NCBI GenBank assembly: GCA_007135015.1
Contig: SLJS01000111.1
Location: 1-5,443, forward strand
DNA length: 5,443 bases
Source: Alcanivorax sp.
GTDB taxonomy: Bacteria > Pseudomonadota > Gammaproteobacteria > Pseudomonadales > Alcanivoracaceae
Direction: 5' to 3'
Shown: positions 1-5,112 of the stretch, piece by piece
How the letters are laid out: every line of letters begins with the position of its first letter
Position numbering within the stretch: the stretch's first letter is position 1
Translations under genes and position numbers: made by a program
The notes under the pieces: model-generated
What the model was told of the DNA's origin: nothing
The model's input: the letters and a program-made list of their open reading frames with translations, nothing else
Databases searched by the model: none

Positions 1-221
1 AGCACGTCCGGGTCGCAGTGGCCCAGGATCAGCGGCCCCCAGGAGCCCACATAGTCGATGTAGCGGTTGTCGTCCTCGTCGAAGAGAAACGGGCCCTCGC
101 CACGGCGGAAGAAAACCGGGGTGCCGCCCACGCCCGCGAAGGCGCGCACGGGCGAGTTCACGCCTCCGGGGATAACGCGGCGGGCCTGCTCGAAAAGCTG
201 TTCCGAATGTGTGCGACTCAT
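1..221 (-). CDS. hemL: Glutamate-1-semialdehyde 2,1-aminomutase, N-terminal part (gene runs off the window)
   Basis: HemL is a PLP-dependent cytosolic enzyme that converts glutamate-1-semialdehyde to 5-aminolevulinate, the first dedicated tetrapyrrole precursor in the C5 pathway. Only the first 73 residues are in the window. Reading from 221, the protein begins MSRTHSEQLFEQARRVIPGG and continues with VNSPVRAF, a PVFFRRGEGPFLFDEDDNRY stretch and YIDYVGSWGPLILGH. The VIPGGVNSPVRAF and DYVGSWGPLILGH blocks are hallmarks of the HemL N-terminus and separate it from other class III aminotransferases. The catalytic lysine lies outside the window, so activity cannot be judged. The ATG shares ATGA with the thiE stop (4-bp overlap), and a GGGAAG-type ribosome binding site lies about five bases upstream. 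Both support this start and translational coupling to thiE. It is the last gene visible in the thiD-thiE-hemL run. Confidence 0.96.
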   Translation of the reverse strand, partial: MSRTHSEQLFEQARRVIPGGVNSPVRAFAGVGGTPVFFRRGEGPFLFDEDDNRYIDYVGSWGPLILGHCDPDV

Positions 222-886
222 GTTGCTTCCCCTGGTCGGGAGTCAGGCGGGCGGAGCGGCCCCTCTGACTCGATGATTCTGGTGAATTCCCGCGCCCGGG
301 CCTCGATGTCCCCGGCGGCGAACAGGCCGTGGATCACTGCGATGGCACTGGCGCCGGCCCGCAGCAGCGGCCCGGCATTATCCGGATTGATGCCGCCGAT
401 CGCCACCACCGGAATGGACAGCTCCCGGCAGGTCTCTTCAAGTGCTTCCAGGCTGGCCGGCGGCGCATGCGGTTTGGTCCGGGAAGGATGGAAACGGCCC
501 ATGGCCACATAGTCCGCCCCGGCGTCCGCCGCTTGCCGGGCCAGCGCGGGTTCGCCATGGCAGGAGATGCCGATGAGGGCATCCGGGCCGAGCAGTTTCC
601 GGGCCGCGGCAATGGCGCCGTCGCGCTGGCCCATGTGCACGCCCGCCGCACCCACTTCACACGCCAGCTCCGGGTCATCATTGACCAGAAAAAGTGCGCC
701 GTGGCGACGGCACAGCTCGGCCAGCGTTGTCGCGCGCTGGCGGCGCAGCGCCGGCGATGCGTCCTTGTCCCGGTACTGGAGCAGATGCGCGCCGCCACGC
801 AGGGCTGCTTCGCAGGCATCAGCCATGCGATTCTCCGGCGTGAGCACCGGGTCGGTGATGGCATAGAGCCCCCGGATCTCAGTCAT
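218..886 (-). CDS. thiE: Thiamine-phosphate synthase
   Basis: ThiE condenses hydroxymethylpyrimidine diphosphate with the thiazole phosphate to give thiamine phosphate, releasing pyrophosphate, in the cytosol. The 222-residue protein is a full-length TIM barrel of normal family size. Visible motifs in order are GLYAITD (6-12), LLQYRDKD (35-42, phosphate/pyrimidine binding), FLVNDD (66-71), GVHMGQRD (82-89), IGISCH (105-110), DYVAMGRFHPSRTK (125-138, the pyrophosphate-contacting loop) and IPVVAIGGIN (158-167). The C-terminal tail after about residue 205 is polar and not conserved. The start is preceded by GGAGG four bases upstream (891-895). The reading frame begins 8 bp inside the end of thiD and its stop overlaps the hemL start, so it is the middle gene of a coupled operon. 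Its substrate HMP-PP is the product of the upstream thiD gene. Confidence 0.97.
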   Translation of the reverse strand: MTEIRGLYAITDPVLTPENRMADACEAALRGGAHLLQYRDKDASPALRRQRATTLAELCRRHGALFLVNDDPELACEVGAAGVHMGQRDGAIAAARKLLGPDALIGISCHGEPALARQAADAGADYVAMGRFHPSRTKPHAPPASLEALEETCRELSIPVVAIGGINPDNAGPLLRAGASAIAVIHGLFAAGDIEARAREFTRIIESEGPLRPPDSRPGEAT

Positions 887-1646
887 GTTGCCTCCGGTCC
901 GGGATCAGTTGCCCGCGCCCGGCCCGCCAGGCCCGGCGCAGGCTGGTGTCCACGCAGGATTGTGCCTTCTCCAGAGCGGGCAGCAGGTCCTCGCCTCGTG
1001 CCAGCAAGGCGGCGCAGGCCGAGGCCAGGGTGCACCCCGAACCATGGAAGCTGCCTGCCAGGCGCTCCCACTCCCATTGGCGCCCATCCTCCGGGGTAAA
1101 CAGGTGGTTGCGCACGCCCGGTGTGTCGTCATGGCTGCCGGTGATCAGCACCGCCGGGCAGCCGGAGCGCAGCAGTTCCCGGCCCGCGGCCTCCACGCCG
1201 GCCTGGCCGCTGAGCTGTTCGGCTTCCGGCAGATTGGGCGTGGCTACCGTGGCGCGGGGGAAGAGTCTGTCGAGCAGGGCCGAGGGGACGGTCTCTCCGG
1301 AAAGGCTGCCTCCCGCCTCGGCGGCCAGTACCGGATCAAGCACCACCGGTACGCCCGGCAGTTGGTCCAGCAGTTGCGCGATGAAGTCGATGATCTCCGG
1401 CGAGCCGGTCATGCCGATCTTGACGGCATCAAAGTCCATGTCCTCGAGCAGGGCCCGGGCCTGCCTTTCCAGCAGCGCCCTGCGGACCAGTTCGAAACCC
1501 TGCACATCCTGGCTGTTCTGGACCGTCAGCCCGGTGATCAGGGTGGCGGCAAAGCCGCCCAGGCTGTGGATCATCTCGATGTCCGCATGGATGCCGGCGC
1601 CTCCGGAAGGGTCGTGGCCGGCAATGACGAGAATGTTGGGTTTCAT
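879..1646 (-). CDS. thiD: Hydroxymethylpyrimidine / phosphomethylpyrimidine kinase
   Basis: ThiD is a ribokinase-fold enzyme that phosphorylates HMP and then HMP-P, giving the HMP-PP used by ThiE. The 255-residue protein begins MKPNILVIAGHDPSGGAG; the AGHDPSGGAGIHAD block (9-22) is the family signature. Other supporting blocks are LITGLTVQNS, DAVKIGMTGS, VPVVLDPVLAAEAGG, ATPNLPEAEQLSG and the anion-hole/catalytic GSGCT at about 202-206 with its conserved cysteine. The common form of that last motif is GTGCT, a mild substitution. The length is slightly below the roughly 266 residues of the enterobacterial enzyme. GGAGG (1651-1655) lies four bases before the ATG. The 3' end overlaps thiE by 8 bp. 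A pyridoxal-kinase role is possible within this superfamily, but the thiE neighbour favours thiamine synthesis. I see no TPP riboswitch signature in the 177 bases upstream. Confidence 0.95.
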   Translation of the reverse strand: MKPNILVIAGHDPSGGAGIHADIEMIHSLGGFAATLITGLTVQNSQDVQGFELVRRALLERQARALLEDMDFDAVKIGMTGSPEIIDFIAQLLDQLPGVPVVLDPVLAAEAGGSLSGETVPSALLDRLFPRATVATPNLPEAEQLSGQAGVEAAGRELLRSGCPAVLITGSHDDTPGVRNHLFTPEDGRQWEWERLAGSFHGSGCTLASACAALLARGEDLLPALEKAQSCVDTSLRRAWRAGRGQLIPDRRQHD

Positions 1647-1659
1647 GATGCCTCCGCTT

Positions 1660-1822
1660 GGTTGCGGGCTTCGGGCTACGGGCTACGGGCCGGGAGGGTG
1701 TTGCAGCAGGGGGCATAGCAGCGCTTCTACAAAACCCTTCTCCGACAGTCTCGCCGGGTTCCGCGTTGCAGCCTGCGGTCGGAAACCCGCAGCCCGAAGC
1801 CCGAGGCCCGCAGCCCACAACC
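1660..1822. repeat. Inverted element with heptad-repeat arms (REP/MITE-like) between hemJ and thiD
   Basis: The left arm (1660-1691) is a seven-base tandem repeat of the form NCGGGCT: GCGGGCT, TCGGGCT, ACGGGCT, ACGGGCC. The right arm (1786-1822) is the same heptad in the opposite orientation: CCCGCAG, CCCGAAG, CCCGAGG, CCCGCAG, CCCACAA. Both arms end in GGTT when read inward from the outside (GGTTGCGGG and GGTTGTGGG), so the arms form an imperfect inverted repeat of over 30 bp. The core of about 94 bp holds further small stems, TCCGAC/GTCGGA (1741-1746 with 1778-1783) and CGGGTT/AACCCG (1755-1760 with 1784-1789). The element starts two bases from the hemJ stop and ends just upstream of the thiD ribosome binding site. 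Similar GGGCTNC heptads occur in intergenic repeats of gammaproteobacteria (recalled, not searched). It may end hemJ transcription or stabilise an RNA end, but there is no U-tract. Confidence 0.75.
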
Positions 1823-1823
1823 A

Positions 1824-2255
1824 TCAAAACGGTTTGACCACTGCCAGCACCACCATGGCCACCAGAAACAGCACCGGGACCTCATTGAACCACCGATAAA
1901 AGACATGGCTGCGGGTGTTGGCGTCCGCGGCGAATTTCTTCAGATAAGCCAGACACATATGATGGTAACCGATGAGCAGCACCGCCAGGGCCAGTTTGGC
2001 ATGCATCCAGCCCTGCTGGCCGTAGACCGCCCAGTTGTCGATCAGCAGCCAGAGCCCCAGGCCCACGGCCAGGATCATCGAGGGGGTCATGATGCCCCGG
2101 TAGAGCTTGCGTTCCATGGTCTTGAAGCGCTCAATGCCGGGCGAGTCCGTGGTCATGGCGTGGTAGACGAAAAGCCGGGGCAGATAGAACAGCCCGGCGA
2201 ACCAGGTGACCATGGCAATGATGTGGAAGGCCTTTGCGATCTCGAACCAGGGCAT
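1824..2255 (-). CDS. hemJ: Protoporphyrinogen IX oxidase, HemJ family integral membrane protein
   Basis: HemJ oxidises protoporphyrinogen IX to protoporphyrin IX in the inner membrane and replaces HemG or HemY in many proteobacteria. The protein is about 143 residues with four hydrophobic segments, the usual HemJ size. Diagnostic blocks are AKAFHIIAMVTWFAGLFYLP, RLFVYH, MERKLYRGIMTPSMI, GWMHAKLALA, LIGYHHMC and the C-terminal FYRWFNEVP and VVKPF. The histidine in KAFHII and the lysine in MHAKL correspond to the residues reported as essential in cyanobacterial HemJ. I chose the ATG at 2255 because GAGG (2265-2268) sits nine bases upstream. An ATG at 2264 adds MRR but would place GAGG directly against the start. 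The gene diverges from argC. It is separated from thiD by the heptad-repeat element, so co-transcription with thiD is uncertain. Older annotations would call it UPF0093 or a CopD-like membrane protein. Confidence 0.93.
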   Translation of the reverse strand: MPWFEIAKAFHIIAMVTWFAGLFYLPRLFVYHAMTTDSPGIERFKTMERKLYRGIMTPSMILAVGLGLWLLIDNWAVYGQQGWMHAKLALAVLLIGYHHMCLAYLKKFAADANTRSHVFYRWFNEVPVLFLVAMVVLAVVKPF

Positions 2256-2325
2256 GCGACGCATCCTCGCGGCTGTCTGACGGGCATGATAAAAGGATAC
2301 AGGATCCCGCCGATTCGCGTGCCGG

Positions 2326-2340
2326 TTCCCGGAATGGGAA
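2326..2340. promoter_or_regulatory. 15-bp perfect palindrome, candidate operator between hemJ and argC
   Basis: The sequence TTCCCGGAATGGGAA has two perfect five-base half sites (TTCCC and GGGAA) around a five-base centre. Its midpoint (2333) is within four bases of the midpoint of the two TATCAT elements at 2286-2291 and 2382-2387. It does not resemble the enterobacterial ArgR box (TGAAT/ATTCA half sites) closely enough to assign it. The regulator, if any, is unknown. Confidence 0.35.
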
Positions 2341-2358
2341 ATTCGCCGGCGGTTTCAG

Positions 2359-2387
2359 TTGCCCGGGGGCCGGGGCCTTTCTATCAT
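2359..2387 (+). promoter_or_regulatory. Predicted sigma-70 promoter for argC
   Basis: A -35 hexamer TTGCCC (2359-2364, four of six to consensus) and a -10 hexamer TATCAT (2382-2387, five of six) are separated by exactly 17 bp. Transcription would begin near 2394 and give a leader of about 24 bases that includes the argC ribosome binding site AGGAG (2407-2411), six bases before the ATG. No other candidate in the intergenic region is as good. It would drive argC, the DUF6776-like gene and bactofilin, and perhaps erpA by read-through. Confidence 0.6.
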
Positions 2388-2417
2388 GCCCGGGCATTGC
2401 AGTAACAGGAGACAGGA

Positions 2418-3470
2418 ATGGGTGCGAGCACCCTGCGTGTGGGTATTGTAGGCGGCACTGGCTATACCGGTGTTGAATTGCTGCGTCTGCTGGTCACTCA
2501 TCCGCGTGTGGAGGTGGCCATCATCACCTCGCGGGGTGAGGAAGGCACGCCGGTGGCGGATCTCTTCCCGTCGCTGCGCGGCCATCTGGACCTGTCGTTT
2601 ACCGCTCCCGATGTGCGGGAACTGGCGAAATGTGACCTGGTGTTCTTCGCCACCCCCCACAACGTTGCCATGGCCATGGTGCCGGAGCTGCTGGAAGCCG
2701 GCGTGCGTGTGGTGGACCTGTCCGCCGATTTCCGCCTGCGGGATGCGAAGCTGTGGTCGCAATGGTATGGCGAACCCCATGCCTGTCCGGAGTTGCTCGA
2801 AGAGTCAGTCTACGGTCTGCCGGAGATGAACCGAGAACGGATCCGCGAGGCGCGGCTGGTGGGGTGCCCGGGTTGTTATCCCACCGCCATACAGCTGGGG
2901 TTCCTGCCGCTGCTGGAGCAGGGGCTGGTCGAGCCGGACGGACTGATTGCCAGTGCCGGCTCCGGGGCGAGTGGGGCCGGACGCCAGGCAAAGACCGCGC
3001 TGCTGATGGCGGAAGCCGGAGAGAGCTTCAAGGCCTATGGCGCCTCGGGGCACCGCCACCTGCCCGAGATCGAGCAGGGGCTGGTGGACATGGCAGGCGG
3101 GCCGGTGTCACTGACCTTCGTACCCCATCTGGTGCCCATGGTTCGCGGCATCCATGCCACCCTGTTCAGCACCCTGCGCGACAGCAGCCTGTCGCTGGAG
3201 GCCCTTCAGCAGCACTATGAAGAGCGTTTTGCCGGGGAGGCCTTCGTGGATGTCATGCCTGCGGGGAGTCATCCGGAGACCCGTTTCGTCAAGGGCAGCA
3301 ACCATTGCCGGCTGGCACTGCATCGCCCGGCGGGACGCGACACCCTGGTGGTGCTGTCGGTGATCGACAATCTGACCCGGGGCGCATCCGGTCAGGCGGT
3401 GCAGAACATGAACCTGATGCTCGGCCTGCCCGAGCAGACCGGGCTGGAGGGCGCGGCGCTGATGCCGTAA
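2418..3470 (+). CDS. argC: N-acetyl-gamma-glutamyl-phosphate reductase
   Basis: ArgC is the cytosolic NADPH-dependent enzyme that reduces N-acetylglutamyl 5-phosphate to the semialdehyde, the third step of arginine/ornithine synthesis. The 350-residue protein is of normal length. Residues 7-25 form the nucleotide-binding segment with GIVGGTGYTG. The segments FFATPHNVAM (76-85), VVDLSADFRLRD (98-109), VYGLPEMNRE (131-140) and VGCPGCYPTA (148-157) follow, and C153 in PGCYPT is the expected catalytic cysteine. GASGAGRQAK and GHRHLPEIEQ supply further active-site residues, and FVPHLVPMVRGI and QAVQNMN mark the C-terminal domain. The pattern fits the long type 1 ArgC. The ATG has AGGAG six bases upstream and a plausible promoter 30 bp away. 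It is not clustered with other arg genes here; a DUF6776-like gene starts 3 bp after its stop. Confidence 0.97.
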   Translation: MGASTLRVGIVGGTGYTGVELLRLLVTHPRVEVAIITSRGEEGTPVADLFPSLRGHLDLSFTAPDVRELAKCDLVFFATPHNVAMAMVPELLEAGVRVVDLSADFRLRDAKLWSQWYGEPHACPELLEESVYGLPEMNRERIREARLVGCPGCYPTAIQLGFLPLLEQGLVEPDGLIASAGSGASGAGRQAKTALLMAEAGESFKAYGASGHRHLPEIEQGLVDMAGGPVSLTFVPHLVPMVRGIHATLFSTLRDSSLSLEALQQHYEERFAGEAFVDVMPAGSHPETRFVKGSNHCRLALHRPAGRDTLVVLSVIDNLTRGASGQAVQNMNLMLGLPEQTGLEGAALMP

Positions 3471-3473
3471 TCA

Positions 3474-4199
3474 ATGATTCCGAAGCTGCGCAGGAAAAGC
3501 ACGGAAGATATAGAGCTGCGACCGGTGAGCCCGTCTCACCAGCGCCGCGTTCGTGTCTATGGGGCGATCACGGTGGTGCTGCTGGTGGTAGTGGCGTTTT
3601 TTGCCGGCCAGGGCATCGCGGAGCGCTCCGCGAGCCAGGATTCCAGGGAGCGAATGGTGCTGCGCGAGCAGGTTCGGGAGCTGGAGGCACAGCTGGAATC
3701 CGCACGCGACGAACTGGCGCTGCACCGCACCGGCAGTGAAGTGGCCCAGCAGGCCCAGGAGCAGGTCCGCGAGGAACTGCGCAGCCTGCACGAGCAGCAG
3801 GCGGAACTCAAGGAAGCGGTGGCGTTCTACAAGAGCGTGATGGACCCGGGTGCGGGTGATGAGGGGTTGCGGATCGAGCGCTTCCGGTTGCGCCCGGACG
3901 GCAGAGACCGTGTGTATCAGTACCGACTGGTGCTCGCCCAGGTGGTGGAGGACCGTGGTTTCATCAGTGGTCAGGTCCGCGTCAGGCTGGCGGGTGAACG
4001 CGATGGCGAAAGCGTGGAGCTTGACGATGTTCTCCACGGGGACAGTTCCACCGCATTCCGGTTTCGCTATTTTCAGGAAATGGACGGGCTGCTGGAGCTG
4101 CCCGAGGGTTTCGCGCCCCGCGAGGTCCATGTGGAAGCGGTACGCTCCGGCGGGCGTGAACGTGCACGGGAAACATTCAGCTGGCAAGTACGGGAGTGA
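3474..4199 (+). CDS. DUF6776-like single-pass membrane protein with coiled coil
   Basis: This protein has no assigned biochemical function. Its 241 residues show a short basic cytoplasmic N-terminus (MIPKLRRK), one hydrophobic helix at about 29-45 (YGAITVVLLVVVAFFAG), a long charged heptad-like region at about 56-118 predicted to be a coiled coil, and a C-terminal domain from about 118. That domain contains AFYKSVMDP, GLRIERFRL, YQYRLVLAQV, FRFRYFQEMDG and LLELPEGF, which match the pattern I recall for the DUF6776 family of gammaproteobacterial proteins. With positive residues on the short side of the helix, the coiled coil and domain probably face the periplasm. No strong ribosome binding site is visible and the start is 3 bp after the argC stop, so translation may rely on coupling. 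The stop overlaps the possible GTG start of bactofilin at 4196. The pairing with bactofilin suggests a role at the cell envelope, which is inference. Confidence 0.85.
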   Translation: MIPKLRRKSTEDIELRPVSPSHQRRVRVYGAITVVLLVVVAFFAGQGIAERSASQDSRERMVLREQVRELEAQLESARDELALHRTGSEVAQQAQEQVREELRSLHEQQAELKEAVAFYKSVMDPGAGDEGLRIERFRLRPDGRDRVYQYRLVLAQVVEDRGFISGQVRVRLAGERDGESVELDDVLHGDSSTAFRFRYFQEMDGLLELPEGFAPREVHVEAVRSGGRERARETFSWQVRE

Positions 4200-4204
4200 A
4201 TACA

Positions 4205-4687
4205 GTGCTGGGTTGGGACAAGAAGAAACAGGAAGACTACCGCAATCATACCCTGCTGGCCCCCAGTGCCCGGGTGGTGGGGAATATCGACTTCTCCGGA
4301 GGGCTCCATGTCCTGGGCCGGGTGGAAGGCAATATCTCCGTCACCGGAGATGGCGGCCGGCTGGTGATCGGCGAAAGCGGCTCGGTGCTCGGCGACATCA
4401 ATGTGCCCCGGGTGGTGATCAATGGCCGGGTCGAGGGCCATGTGCAGGCCACAGAGCACCTGGAGCTGGCGGAAAAGGCGGTCATCGAGGGCAATGTGTA
4501 CTACACCGTGCTGGAAATGGTCGCCGGCTCCCAGGTGAATGGCAAGCTGGTACGCCAGTCCGAGGGCCGCCGCAACCTGCCGTCTCCGGAGGCCGTCAAT
4601 GGCAACGGCAATGGCAGCCAGTCCCCGGGTGACGCCGCCACGGATGCCTCCGGCACGGACGAAGGCGAGAAGGGTGGGGCCAGTTGA
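4205..4687 (+). CDS. Bactofilin, polymer-forming cytoskeletal protein
   Basis: Bactofilins assemble without nucleotide into filaments or sheets, usually at the inner membrane, and serve as scaffolds in cell shape, stalk or cell-wall processes. From the chosen start the protein has 160 residues. A short charged N-terminus (LGWDKKKQEDYRN) is followed at about 18-117 by the right-handed beta-helix domain. This is made of short repeating turns such as ARVVGNIDF, GLHVLGRVEGNI, LVIGESGSVLGDI, VVINGRVEGHV, LELAEKAVIEGNV and MVAGSQVNGKLV. The tail (118-160) is low-complexity, rich in Gly, Asn, Ser and acidic residues, as is common in this family. There are two GTG start candidates. GTG at 4196 overlaps the previous stop (GTGA) but has no spaced ribosome binding site. 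GTG at 4205 has GGGAG (4192-4196) eight bases upstream, so I prefer it. The upstream membrane protein could be its anchor (inference). Confidence 0.93.
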   Translation: MLGWDKKKQEDYRNHTLLAPSARVVGNIDFSGGLHVLGRVEGNISVTGDGGRLVIGESGSVLGDINVPRVVINGRVEGHVQATEHLELAEKAVIEGNVYYTVLEMVAGSQVNGKLVRQSEGRRNLPSPEAVNGNGNGSQSPGDAATDASGTDEGEKGGAS

Positions 4688-4705
4688 GCGCGGCGGTTGC
4701 CGGAC

Positions 4706-4730
4706 AAACTTGACTATTTCACTCGGGTAT
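4706..4730 (+). promoter_or_regulatory. Predicted type 1 IscR binding site upstream of erpA
   Basis: The 25 bases beginning AAACTTGACTATTTCACTCG and ending GGTAT match the type 1 IscR consensus ATASYYGACTRWWWYAGTCRRSTAT at 23 of 25 positions. The exceptions are the second base (A for T) and position 17 (C for G). The consensus is quoted from memory of the E. coli literature, where erpA is a known IscR target. The site overlaps the -35 hexamer TTGACT (4710-4715), the geometry expected for repression by [2Fe-2S]-IscR. No iscR gene is in the window, so the regulator is assumed to be elsewhere in the genome. Confidence 0.78.
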
Positions 4731-4738
4731 TGAATCAT
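4710..4738 (+). promoter_or_regulatory. Predicted sigma-70 promoter for erpA
   Basis: A -35 hexamer TTGACT (4710-4715, five of six to consensus) is followed after 17 bp by AATCAT (4733-4738, four of six). Transcription would start around 4745-4746, which is the erpA ATG itself. No Shine-Dalgarno sequence lies between the bactofilin stop and the ATG. The promoter lies inside and just downstream of the predicted IscR site, so erpA is likely to be transcribed separately from the argC run as well as possibly by read-through. Confidence 0.55.
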
Positions 4739-4745
4739 CCGCAGT

Positions 4746-5111
4746 ATGTCAGTACAGACCGTCAATCCAGCGCAGGACCTGGGCGAGCCGATTCTCTTCA
4801 CGGAGCGCGCGGCCGAACGTGTTCGCGAGTTGCTCGAGGAGGAGGGCAACCCGGGGCTGCGCCTGCGCCTGTATATTACCGGCGGAGGCTGCGCCGGTTT
4901 CTCCTACGGCTTTACCTTTGATGAGCAGGTCAGCGACGAGGACACCCGGGTTCGCAAGGGGGATGTGGAGCTGGTGGTCGACCCCATGAGCATCCAGTAC
5001 CTGACCGGCTCACAGGTGGACTACGAGCACAGCCTGATGGGCGCGCGGTTCGTGGTGAGCAATCCCCATGCCACCACCACCTGCGGGTGCGGTTCGTCCT
5101 TCGCGATCTAG
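4746..5111 (+). CDS. erpA: A-type iron-sulfur carrier protein, iron-sulfur cluster insertion protein
   Basis: ErpA is a cytosolic A-type carrier that receives Fe-S clusters from the scaffold machinery and hands them to target enzymes. In E. coli it is needed for maturation of IspG/IspH and respiratory enzymes. The 121-residue protein is full length. The three cluster-ligand cysteines are present in the expected arrangement, C49 in GGGCAGF and C113 and C115 in TTTCGCGSSF, and the chain ends FAI much like E. coli ErpA (FSI). YITGGGC, YGFTFDEQV, LVVDPMSIQYL, VDYEHSLMGARF and VVSNPHATTT support ErpA over IscA or SufA. The start is the only upstream in-frame ATG. It lacks a visible ribosome binding site, and the predicted transcription start lies at the same place. 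The gene is separated by 58 bp from bactofilin and is immediately followed by a MITE-like repeat element. Confidence 0.96.
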   Translation: MSVQTVNPAQDLGEPILFTERAAERVRELLEEEGNPGLRLRLYITGGGCAGFSYGFTFDEQVSDEDTRVRKGDVELVVDPMSIQYLTGSQVDYEHSLMGARFVVSNPHATTTCGCGSSFAI

Positions 5112-5112
5112 T

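Larger units (their letters stand above)
2281..2392. repeat. Near-perfect inverted repeat with a -10-like TATCAT in each arm, divergent hemJ/argC control region
   Basis: The left arm at 2281-2296 reads CGGGCATGATAAAAGG and the right arm at 2376-2392 reads CCTTTCTATCATGCCCG. They are reverse complements apart from a single inserted base, and the inner 11 bp (CGGGCATGATA / TATCATGCCCG) match perfectly. Each arm therefore presents CCTTT-(C)-TATCAT-GCCCG facing its own gene: toward hemJ on the minus strand and toward argC on the plus strand. The plus-strand copy has a good -35 partner; the minus-strand copy has no convincing one. Whether this is paired core-promoter sequence, an operator for a shared regulator, or chance similarity of two promoters cannot be decided from sequence alone. 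Confidence 0.6.

Noticed and set aside
1647..1823. TPP riboswitch upstream of thiD
   Set aside because: No CTGAGA-type THI-box core is present on the minus strand. The spacer is taken up by heptad repeats.
329..1899. Long plus-strand open frames opposite thiE and thiD (for example 946-1899)
   Set aside because: They are antisense to genes with clear family motifs, have Ala/Arg/Ser-rich GC-driven composition and show no recognisable domain or ribosome binding site.
2310..2345. ArgR box upstream of argC
   Set aside because: The ATTCG-containing words here do not form the TGAAT/ATTCA inverted half sites with the right spacing.
4073..4849. Minus-strand open frame of 258 codons opposite the DUF6776-like gene, bactofilin and the erpA start
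   Set aside because: It runs across three well-supported plus-strand genes and the predicted IscR site. It looks like a GC-rich shadow frame.
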